From NCBI GenBank assembly GCA_964370165.1, contig CAYJIG010000050.1, forward strand, positions 1 through 15,326: a stretch of 15,326 bases of DNA, written 5' to 3'. This DNA comes from JAAYCI01 sp964370165 (lineage in GTDB: Bacteria; Bacillota; Clostridia; Oscillospirales; Ruminococcaceae). A program made the position numbers and the translations under genes. The notes under the pieces are model-generated. The model did no database searches. It was not told the DNA's origin and saw only the letters and a program-made list of their open reading frames with translations. Positions 8,405 to 14,347 of this stretch are shown in pieces. Positions within the stretch are counted from its first letter, which is position 1, and the number at the start of each line of letters is the position of its first letter.

Positions 8405-9241
8405 ATGGATAATATACTTAGCCGTATTGACTCGGCTACAAACTATATCAAAAGCATTACATCGGCAAAACCCGTCATGGGGCTTATTTTAGGCAGCGGT
8501 CTTGGTAGCTTTGCCGATACTTTGGATGATGCTACCGTCATTCCGTTTGCCGATATCCCTGGCTTTCCCGTGCCAAGCGTGGCGGGTCATGCCGGAAACT
8601 TGGTTTTTGGCACACACATGGGCAAGGCCGTTATCGCATTAAGTGGACGTGTGCACTATTACGAGGGTTTACCACAAAGCGAAATCACCATTCCTGTTCG
8701 TGTGCTTGCTCGTCTTGGCGTGAAAAAGCTACTACTTACCAACGCCGCGGGTGGTGTTAATTTAGATTTTTCGGCAGGTGCCCTTATGCTTATTACAGAC
8801 CACATAAACTATTCCGGTCAAAACCCATTGATAGGCAAAAATCTTGACGAGTTTGGTGTTCGTTTCCCTGATATGAGTGATATATATACCAAAACACTGC
8901 GCGAAACACTTAAAGAAAAAGCACTTTCCAAGGGTATTGCACTACGTGAAGGTGTGTATGCTATGTACTCCGGACCAAACTACGAAACCCCGGCAGAAAT
9001 TCGGATGTTCCGTGTTTTGGGTGCCGATGCAGTTGGTATGTCCACTGCGCCCGAAGCCATAGTTGCTGCACATGCGGGTATGCAGGTGATAGGTGTATCT
9101 TGTATTACCAATATGGCCGCAGGTGTACTTGATCAGAAACTCGACCATGCGGAGGTTGTGGAGACTGCAAACCGTGTAAAAGGTGAGTTTTTACAGGTTG
9201 TATCACTTGCTATTGATATATGTGCAGAACCTGCAACATAA
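8405..9241 (+). CDS. punA: Purine nucleoside phosphorylase, trimeric (PNP-I/PunA type)
   Basis: This enzyme splits inosine, guanosine and their deoxy forms with phosphate into free base and pentose-1-phosphate. Its 278 residues and motifs place it in the trimeric, mammalian-like group rather than the hexameric DeoD group. The motifs are LGSGLG (29-34) with the phosphate-binding serine, GHAGNLVFG (61-69), SGRVHYYEG (80-88), TNAAGG (112-117), YSGPNYETPAE (188-198) with the base-contacting E198, GMSTAPE (211-217) and SCITNMAAG (232-240) with N236. The SD AGGAGG (8394-8399) overlaps the deoB stop, so translation is coupled. It is the last gene of the salvage operon, with a terminator about 130 bases beyond. 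The trimeric type generally does not use adenosine, so adenosine handling would need deamination elsewhere. Confidence 0.94.
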   Translation: MDNILSRIDSATNYIKSITSAKPVMGLILGSGLGSFADTLDDATVIPFADIPGFPVPSVAGHAGNLVFGTHMGKAVIALSGRVHYYEGLPQSEITIPVRVLARLGVKKLLLTNAAGGVNLDFSAGALMLITDHINYSGQNPLIGKNLDEFGVRFPDMSDIYTKTLRETLKEKALSKGIALREGVYAMYSGPNYETPAEIRMFRVLGADAVGMSTAPEAIVAAHAGMQVIGVSCITNMAAGVLDQKLDHAEVVETANRVKGEFLQVVSLAIDICAEPAT

Positions 9242-9372
9242 CTGACACCTACTTTTACATAGGGGATTACTTTTGCATCATCAGATGTATTGAAGTTATT
9301 GAGATGTACCAGGCTTATAGATTGCAAAATTGTATTTAAACGAAACTTTCTTATACCCCTTATGCTATTCAT

Positions 9373-9408
9373 AAAAAATCCCACTGACTTTTGTCAGTGG
9401 GATTTTTT
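9373..9408. terminator. Bidirectional rho-independent terminator
   Basis: A perfect 16-base inverted repeat (arms 9373-9388 and 9393-9408) flanks a TTTT loop. The stem core CCCACTGAC/GTCAGTGGG is GC-rich, and the outer arms are A6 and T6. RNA from either strand therefore ends in a hairpin followed by a U tract. It lies between the convergent purine phosphorylase and PTS IID genes and should stop both transcripts. Confidence 0.93.
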
Positions 9409-9505
9409 GTTGCATTAATATAATTTAGAGATAAAGTGCATTTGAAATTGATTTAACAATTTTTGATTCTAACGAAAAAGATCGGCATACGTAACGAGAA
9501 AAAAT

Positions 9506-10375
9506 TTAAACATATACGCCAAATGCAAAGCCGACTGCTGTCACGGCGCATGCCATTAAAAAGATGATGCCCATTATCTTCATGGGTGATAGTTTCTTTT
9601 TGGCATACAGGCTATATACCAGTAATGTCAGCCCTAACGGAAGAATTTTTGGGAATATATTATTAAGCATTGTATCTGCATTGAAGACAACATGGCCAAC
9701 AATGGTTTCACCTGTGCTAGGATCAAATATGTCGGATACAATTTGAATGGGTAACGAGACGTTGACGAAGGAAGCTGTAAGCGCACCTACAACGATCAGG
9801 CCAAGTACCGTCATAGAACTTGTAATTAGGTCTAGTTTTCCGCTTGCCATAAAGCTTTCCATGCCCACAAGCCCGGACTTGTAACCAAGGTTAAACAGCC
9901 AGCGGCTTAGCATATATGTGCCTAAAGGATAAGCTATCATATAAATTACAGCACCAAGCCACGACATTTCCGGCATACCTTGGGATATGGACAGGCAAAT
10001 TGTAAGCAAAATAGGAATAACAGTTGCCACCCATAATGAGTCGCCTATAGCTGACGTAGGTCCTATCAGCGCAACTTTTACAGACTCAATAACATTTGGA
10101 CTGCAATTTCCATTTGCATTTGATTCCTCTAGGCCACATACAACACCGTTGCAAATGGAGCCTACCTGTGATTCAGTATTAAAAAGTGTAACATGCCTTT
10201 TCAAAGCTTCAGCTTTTTCTTCTTTTGTTTCATATAGTTCATCAATAACCGGTGCCATCGATTGGCCAAAAGCCATACCCAACATGGATTCTGCTTGCTG
10301 TGAACATCCGTTGAAGAAAAACCATGTGTTAAAAGACTTGTCTAATGTCTTTTTACTAATTTTTTTCTGGCTCAT
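9506..10375 (-). CDS. PTS system mannose-family IID component
   Basis: This is one of the two membrane subunits of a mannose-family phosphotransferase permease. It has 289 residues. The N-terminal part (about 1-110) is soluble-looking, with a family-like WFFFNGCSQQAESMLGMAF stretch and a GLEESNANG segment. The middle has ALIGPTSAIGDSLWVATVIP, which corresponds to the conserved G-P-x-A-G-x-G-D-S region of IID proteins. The C-terminal third is hydrophobic with several membrane segments and ends in one. The start overlaps the IIC stop (ATGA on the minus strand, 10372-10375). It is the last gene of the operon, with the shared terminator about 100 bases downstream. Sugar specificity cannot be assigned. 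Confidence 0.9.
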   Translation of the reverse strand: MSQKKISKKTLDKSFNTWFFFNGCSQQAESMLGMAFGQSMAPVIDELYETKEEKAEALKRHVTLFNTESQVGSICNGVVCGLEESNANGNCSPNVIESVKVALIGPTSAIGDSLWVATVIPILLTICLSISQGMPEMSWLGAVIYMIAYPLGTYMLSRWLFNLGYKSGLVGMESFMASGKLDLITSSMTVLGLIVVGALTASFVNVSLPIQIVSDIFDPSTGETIVGHVVFNADTMLNNIFPKILPLGLTLLVYSLYAKKKLSPMKIMGIIFLMACAVTAVGFAFGVYV

Positions 10376-11154
10376 TGTGTCACCTCTTTCTTCTCATTTG
10401 CGACATAATACATTATTGAAACAATGATAGCAATAACTGCAACCGCCATCATGTTTAGACCTAAATATGTCACCAAAATAAATCCTGCCATGTAAATTGC
10501 TAGCTGATATTTTTTCTTTAGCAAGAATGAGAGAATTATACCCATACCAAGTGCAGCCATCATACCGCCAAAGTTGCCCAGTAAGACGGTTACCCAACTG
10601 GGAATTAATGTTGCAAAGTCTGCCTGCGATGATGCCACAGAGAATGTTGAGAGTAAAATGAATGCAGGGATAAATCTTGCGGCAAAGCCTATTGCCTGGC
10701 CCAAAACCACATTTGGGATATGCATTTTGTCGGTTGCGCCTTCACTTGCATATTTTTGGGCAACACGGTTTAGTGGCAAGTTAGCAGCGTAACTGATGTT
10801 CCACATTAGTTGTCCTACAAAGCCGCCGATGCCTGCAAATAATACCGCTAGGCCGATAATTTCAGTTGCTTCCAAGCCTTGGCCAAAGACAATTGCGCCG
10901 GCAGTGCCAATGTAGGTTGCATATGATAAATCCCATGCAACAGCACCGCCCGGTGTCACATTACCCATATACATGATTTGTAATGGAATACCAACCATCA
11001 TGGCTGTTGGGATATCTTGCATGATAACACCCACTATGAAAGATGCTACCAGCGGACGACCAAAGTTGTACCAGCCTATTGTGTTACCTACAATAGAGCC
11101 AATTGAGCCTAAATAAACAAACAACGAAATCAGTACAATCTGTAAAACACCCAT
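10372..11154 (-). CDS. PTS system mannose-family IIC component
   Basis: This 260-residue membrane channel subunit forms the translocation unit with IID. It is hydrophobic almost throughout. Features consistent with ManY/AgaC-type IIC proteins are the N-terminal segment with WYNFGRPLVASFIVGVIMQD, then VGIPLQIMYMGNVTPGGAVA, where the usual family pattern has a polar-Gly run near the sugar site, and the GFVGQLMWNIS region. The tail (YYVANEKKEVTQ) is charged and probably cytoplasmic. GGAGAG lies ahead of the ATG on the minus strand, in the short gap after IIB. It is translationally coupled to IID by a four-base overlap. The substrate is not determinable from the sequence. Confidence 0.9.
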   Translation of the reverse strand: MGVLQIVLISLFVYLGSIGSIVGNTIGWYNFGRPLVASFIVGVIMQDIPTAMMVGIPLQIMYMGNVTPGGAVAWDLSYATYIGTAGAIVFGQGLEATEIIGLAVLFAGIGGFVGQLMWNISYAANLPLNRVAQKYASEGATDKMHIPNVVLGQAIGFAARFIPAFILLSTFSVASSQADFATLIPSWVTVLLGNFGGMMAALGMGIILSFLLKKKYQLAIYMAGFILVTYLGLNMMAVAVIAIIVSIMYYVANEKKEVTQ

Positions 11155-11173
11155 AGATACTCTCCTTTTTTAT

Positions 11174-11662
11174 TTATATTGTTTTTATAAATGCATCCCA
11201 GTCAACTTTATTTGCACTTGGCAATTGCTGGAAATACACTGTATAACCATCTGTGACAAATTCTTTTAATAAACCAACGTCTTCTTCGCTTAAATAAAAT
11301 ATACCGGTTTTATCTTGTAGGTTATAGACGGTGTCTTCTCTTTTGGCGATATTTCCAAGGTTTATTTCCATGTCGCTTGTAAGCACATCTTTTAGCTCTT
11401 TTAACGCTAAAGGAAACTTGACAATAACCAGCCTATTGTCATCACTTGGATTTTTTAAAAGCTCTTTTGCCTCTTCATAGGTCACTATATTTGTCTTATA
11501 ATCTTTGGGTACACCCATTGTCATGATGGATTTCAGCATAGGGTTTGCGGCACTTACATCATCCACCCCAACAATTTCTTTTATTCCCAAAGTAGGGCAC
11601 CATGCTACTATTGTTTGACCATGAATCAGTCTGTCATCAACTCTAATATATGTTTTACCCAT
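11174..11662 (-). CDS. PTS system mannose-family IIB component
   Basis: This cytoplasmic subunit takes a phosphoryl group from IIA and passes it to the incoming sugar. The N-terminus MGKTYIRVDDRLIHGQTIVAW is diagnostic, and H14 in the RLIHGQ motif is the expected phosphorylation site. With the ATG at 11662 it has 162 residues, the normal length of a free-standing IIB. A longer in-frame start (11692) would add ten unrelated residues, and the ribosome site TAAGGAG (plus-strand 11669-11675) sits six bases before 11662, so the short form is preferred. It is not fused to a IIA domain, and no IIA gene is found anywhere in the window. A IIA encoded elsewhere must supply phosphate. Confidence 0.92.
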   Translation of the reverse strand: MGKTYIRVDDRLIHGQTIVAWCPTLGIKEIVGVDDVSAANPMLKSIMTMGVPKDYKTNIVTYEEAKELLKNPSDDNRLVIVKFPLALKELKDVLTSDMEINLGNIAKREDTVYNLQDKTGIFYLSEEDVGLLKEFVTDGYTVYFQQLPSANKVDWDAFIKTI

Positions 11663-11668
11663 TGTATT

Positions 11669-11675
11669 CTCCTTA
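11669..11675 (-). promoter_or_regulatory. RBS deciding the IIB start
   Basis: The minus strand reads TAAGGAG six bases before ATG 11662. The TAA inside it is also the stop of the upstream PIG-L gene, which suggests coupled translation and rules against the longer start at 11692. Confidence 0.8.
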
Positions 11676-12353
11676 TAAAAGCTCGTTTTCAATCATGCTG
11701 CTATGCATGTAAATTACCGTAGGTTTTTTGCTGCCACATTCAATCTGCCTAATGCTTAGATTCGTTTGGTAATAATTGCGGTAAGGAAAATCGTTTATTT
11801 CGCCGTTAAATACCTGGTATTCACTTAATGCCGAAAACCACTGCGCCACCTCATCTTCTTCCATCTCAAAATATAGCTGAGGGATAAAGCCGACAAGATC
11901 TTCAAATGTTTCACCATATACCAGCTTTATGTTTTTTCCTTCTCTGCGCATTTGTTTGCAAGCCTCGGTAACCGCATCATGGGTATTAATATGCCTTGGA
12001 TGCATGGAGCCTCGCCAGTGTGTAATAACTAAATCTACCTTTTCGTCCTCAAAATATTGTTTCATTCGTTTTGTGAATTCTTCAATAGTGGGCATCTCCT
12101 TTGAAACATAACCCAACCACAAATAATCGGCATGCAGCTTTTCAGCGGCTTTTTTATTTTGAGAGAACAGCTTTTCTAAATATGCATCACACTCTTCTTT
12201 TGTGGCGTTTGGGTCTTCGAGGCGTCCTTGGGTGACATGAACACATGTGTTTTTTGCACCAAGTTTGGCATATTTCAAAAACAGTGGACCACCCATTATT
12301 TCAGCATCCAGCGAATGGGCACCCACCGAAACAACACGTTTTACATTTGTCAT
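11673..12353 (-). CDS. PIG-L/LmbE-family protein with altered catalytic residues
   Basis: PIG-L/LmbE proteins are zinc-dependent de-N-acetylases acting on GlcNAc-containing compounds. From ATG 12353 (AAAGGAG five bases ahead) it has 226 residues. The metal site can be read: GAHSLDAE gives H13 and D16, and MHPRH (117-121) gives H121. In the standard AHPDD motif the residue before the second Asp is the general base. Here it is L15. The usual HPDH is HPRH, so that Asp is Arg119, while H118 remains. The fold and metal ligands therefore appear kept but the usual catalytic Asp is lost. The protein may use another base, do a different reaction, or be a binding protein. It lies between a GNAT acetyltransferase and PTS subunits, which suggests work on an amino-sugar-like cargo. 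The start overlaps the GNAT stop (ATGA). Confidence 0.85.
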   Translation of the reverse strand: MTNVKRVVSVGAHSLDAEIMGGPLFLKYAKLGAKNTCVHVTQGRLEDPNATKEECDAYLEKLFSQNKKAAEKLHADYLWLGYVSKEMPTIEEFTKRMKQYFEDEKVDLVITHWRGSMHPRHINTHDAVTEACKQMRREGKNIKLVYGETFEDLVGFIPQLYFEMEEDEVAQWFSALSEYQVFNGEINDFPYRNYYQTNLSIRQIECGSKKPTVIYMHSSMIENELL

Positions 12354-13291
12354 ACTATCTCCTTTCTGTAATCGGTGCATGTTCTTATTACGGATAAACC
12401 GTTTCTTTCATAATAGCGACGTCCGTTTTCCTCTGTGGTCATAAAATACATACGATATATACCACGTTTTGTCATTTCATACATTTGAAGGTTTAGCAGA
12501 ATACCGCCAATACCGCTGTTTCGTTCACTTTCAGCGACACCTACAGGGCCAAACCTCATTGGATTATCATCTATGGCACGAAGCACGGCACCACATATAT
12601 TATCATCCTTGTTCAGCGCAAGTATTATACAATCACAAGCGGCATTGTTACGCATTAATAATAAAGAGTTACGCTTCCAGCCACCGCCAAACTCGTCTCG
12701 CATAAAGCTTAACAGGCGAAGTGCGTATTTATACTCAAAATTCACAAACTTGTACCCATTAGCCTCGGCCTTTGTTTTTTTATCAAGCACATAGTCGCTA
12801 AGTACAAATCCGTGTAAGTCCATTCCCATGGAGTAATGCATCTCACCGGCCTTGTATCCTTTCGACTCAAAAAAGCATTTTGCGTCTTCGTAGTTTTCAG
12901 TATCCACTCCGGCAAAAAAATAATTTGGAGAGTATGCCCCCACAATAATATCTTTTACGCCTTTTTCAATCAGCTTTGATTCAATTTCGTTATATAATTT
13001 AGAAGCAATATTCTGACGCCTATAATTTTTGTCCACAAATAAAACATTGATCCAGCCTTTTTCGGGCTCAAGGCCACGCTCTAAGTAAGGAAATTTGCGA
13101 TGTGTGCCTAAAATAAAACCTATCAGCTTGTTTTCATGCAGTGCCATAAGGCATAAATCTTCATCAAAGTTGTCATCAAAAATCGCCTGATTTCGGAATT
13201 TGGTAGTATCTATTGGATCGAAAAAACAACATTCGTTCCACAAGTTTACCACATCGTTTTCATATTCTTGATCGTATTTTTTGATAATCAT
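12350..13291 (-). CDS. Tandem GNAT-domain N-acetyltransferase
   Basis: GNAT enzymes move an acyl group from acyl-CoA to an amine. This 313-residue protein appears to carry two GNAT domains. The first spans about residues 1-155, with the acyl-CoA-binding motif at VLFVDKNYRRQNIASKLY (83-100). The second spans about 170-313, with FGPVGVAESERNSGIGGILL (247-266) and the closing RRYYERNGL (291-299). Both pyrophosphate loops (RRQNIA, RNSGIG) resemble R/Q-x-x-G-x-G/A; the first has Asn in place of the Gly. GAGGTGA lies seven bases before the ATG. It is the first gene of the minus-strand operon and overlaps the PIG-L gene by four bases. Acetylation of a sugar amine or a small thiol is possible, but the substrate is unknown. 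Confidence 0.85.
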   Translation of the reverse strand: MIIKKYDQEYENDVVNLWNECCFFDPIDTTKFRNQAIFDDNFDEDLCLMALHENKLIGFILGTHRKFPYLERGLEPEKGWINVLFVDKNYRRQNIASKLYNEIESKLIEKGVKDIIVGAYSPNYFFAGVDTENYEDAKCFFESKGYKAGEMHYSMGMDLHGFVLSDYVLDKKTKAEANGYKFVNFEYKYALRLLSFMRDEFGGGWKRNSLLLMRNNAACDCIILALNKDDNICGAVLRAIDDNPMRFGPVGVAESERNSGIGGILLNLQMYEMTKRGIYRMYFMTTEENGRRYYERNGLSVIRTCTDYRKEIV

Positions 13292-13343
13292 TGTGATTTC
13301 ACCTCATTTACAAAACAACTAAAAAAATAAAACAATATGGTAA

Positions 13344-13372
13344 ATAGTAACATAATTTGACTTTTTTGTAAA
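13344..13372 (-). promoter_or_regulatory. Promoter candidate for the GNAT-PIG-L-PTS operon
   Basis: On the minus strand TTTACA (plus 13367-13372) and TACTAT (plus 13344-13349) are separated by 17 bases, giving 5/6 and 4/6 matches to the sigma-70/SigA -35 and -10 boxes. The start would fall near 13337, leaving a leader of about 45 bases before the SD and ATG at 13291. A small inverted repeat (13371-13386) overlaps the upstream edge of the -35 box. This is a motif read by eye and unproven. Confidence 0.5.
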
Positions 13373-13386
13373 TGTTTTTTAACATT
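13371..13386. repeat. Inverted repeat AATGTT-TTTT-AACATT, operator candidate
   Basis: Six-base perfect arms (13371-13376, 13381-13386) flank four T residues. The repeat abuts the -35 box of the minus-strand promoter candidate, a fitting place for a repressor or activator. It is AT-rich, so chance is possible. Confidence 0.35.
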
Positions 13387-13391
13387 ATTTT

Positions 13392-13404
13392 ACAGTTTTA
13401 CTGT
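13392..13404. repeat. Inverted repeat ACAGT-TTT-ACTGT, operator candidate
   Basis: Five-base perfect arms (13392-13396, 13400-13404) are separated by TTT. It lies about 20 bases upstream of the minus-strand -35 candidate and next to the inverted repeat at 13371-13386. It may be a regulator site. The short arms make the call weak. Confidence 0.3.
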
Positions 13405-13610
13405 TCAGGTAGTGCTTAAAAGTGAGGTTTTGTGTATTTATAATATAACTGTATAGCGGTGTTATTGGCTTGAACAAGTTGTCTTTAATGCAGGTAAAGA
13501 GGCATTGGATTTTGTTGTCGAGACATGTAGTGATAGGGCTATGGTGTGCTTATTGAAGAAAATAATATTTTTAGCACAACAATAGTGGTGTAGTTTATAT
13601 TTCGTGCATA
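13405..13610. other. Intergenic stretch without a convincing gene
   Basis: This is the middle of the 430-base divergent gap. It shows no complete gene with a ribosome site. A stop-free stretch on the plus strand at 13457-13585 could encode about 42 residues that look somewhat protein-like (LEQVVFNAGKEALDFVVE), but a TAG lies directly before it and no usable start codon exists near its beginning. It might be a gene remnant or chance. TATAAT at 13439-13444 has only a weak -35 (TTAAAA, 13416-13421). Confidence 0.4.
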
Positions 13611-13645
13611 AAAATCGAATATTTTGACTATTATATACAAAAATA

Positions 13646-13674
13646 TTGATAAAATATCCGAAATGTGATAAAAT
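13646..13674 (+). promoter_or_regulatory. Promoter candidate for the cyclophilin-like/permease operon
   Basis: TTGATA (13646-13651) and TAAAAT (13669-13674) are separated by exactly 17 bases, each a 5/6 match to the SigA consensus. The start would be near 13681, giving a roughly 40-base leader with AAGGAG (13710-13715) and ATG at 13722. The spacer holds a CCGAA core resembling a PurBox half (13654-13666). Confidence 0.6.
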
Positions 13675-13704
13675 ATTTAAATTGTAGTGAGATATTGATA
13701 AAAT
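13648..13704 (+). repeat. Three direct GATAAAAT repeats
   Basis: The octamer GATAAAAT occurs at 13648-13655, 13667-13674 and 13697-13704, with starts 19 and 30 bases apart. The first and third copies share a longer ATATTGATAAAAT context. The first two overlap the -35 and -10 boxes of the promoter candidate. They could be tandem regulator sites or alternative -10 elements. Confidence 0.5.
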
Positions 13705-13721
13705 TTTTTAAGGAGTAGTAT

Positions 13722-14294
13722 ATGAATCCTGTTGCAACATTTCATATGCAAAATGAAAATATAATAAAAGTTGAGCTACTGCCAGAGCTTGCACCCAACA
13801 CAGTTAACAGCTTCATATATCTTGCCGAGCTTGGTGTATATAACGAGTTTGCAATAGAGCGTATTGTTCCGGGATGTTGGATTGACTTTAGCTATACAGC
13901 CTTTGGACGAGAAGAAGCAAAATATTTTATTGATAATGAGGCGAGCTTGCAAAACAACATGATGATAAACCATGGGATGATGTGCATGGGCGGCTATGGT
14001 GAGAACGAAATAGCAGGTGGCGAAGTGTTTTTTCCTTTGAGAGAATGTGATGAGCTTGTAGGGCGTTTCCCGGTGCTGGGTCGTGTTATCGAAGGCGGTC
14101 AGCTTTTAAAAGAATATGAAAAAGTTGAAACATATCCTGTGAAGATAGCCTCACTTCCCGGTGTTGAAATAAATACCCCGAAAAAAGATATTACAATTGA
14201 AAAAGTGACAATAGAATATCATGGTAAAAACTATCCTGCACCCATAACAAAAAAGCCAATTGAAATGCCTGAGAAATGGGATAAAAAAGGGTAG
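13722..14294 (+). CDS. Divergent cyclophilin-like protein (peptidyl-prolyl isomerase family)
   Basis: This 190-residue cytoplasmic protein has no signal peptide or membrane segment. The cyclophilin fold is suggested by LAPNTVNSFIYLAELGVYN (about 23-41), IERIVPG (45-51, matching FHRIIPG with R47), GGEVFFPL (99-106, matching GSQFFI) and LVGRFPVLGRVIEGGQLL (112-129, matching the LDGKHVVFGKV region). Several residues of the isomerase site differ: the positions of cyclophilin A F60, M61 and Q63 read C52, W53 and D55, Q111 is replaced, and H126 is Pro. Isomerase activity may be weak or lost. The last 60 residues (VEINTPKKDITIEKVTIEYHG and a Pro/Lys-rich tail) close the domain. AAGGAG lies six bases before the ATG. 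A nucleobase-type permease follows after 53 bases, so they are probably co-transcribed. Confidence 0.75.
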   Translation: MNPVATFHMQNENIIKVELLPELAPNTVNSFIYLAELGVYNEFAIERIVPGCWIDFSYTAFGREEAKYFIDNEASLQNNMMINHGMMCMGGYGENEIAGGEVFFPLRECDELVGRFPVLGRVIEGGQLLKEYEKVETYPVKIASLPGVEINTPKKDITIEKVTIEYHGKNYPAPITKKPIEMPEKWDKKG

Positions 14295-14347
14295 TAATAA
14301 AATATGGTCAAGACAAGTATATTGTGTTGGCAAGGGGGAGAAAATGT

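Noticed and set aside
9251..9278. Near-repeat ACTTTTACAT / ACTTTTGCAT
   Set aside because: There are only two ten-base copies with one mismatch after the operon end, without a gene, hairpin or array nearby. It is likely chance.
9987..10427. 146-codon open frame on the plus strand
   Set aside because: It is antisense to the PTS IID/IIC junction, without motifs or ribosome site.
13416..13444. Plus-strand promoter TTAAAA-17-TATAAT
   Set aside because: The -10 is perfect but the -35 is weak and it is almost 280 bases from the next gene. A better-placed promoter lies at 13646-13674.
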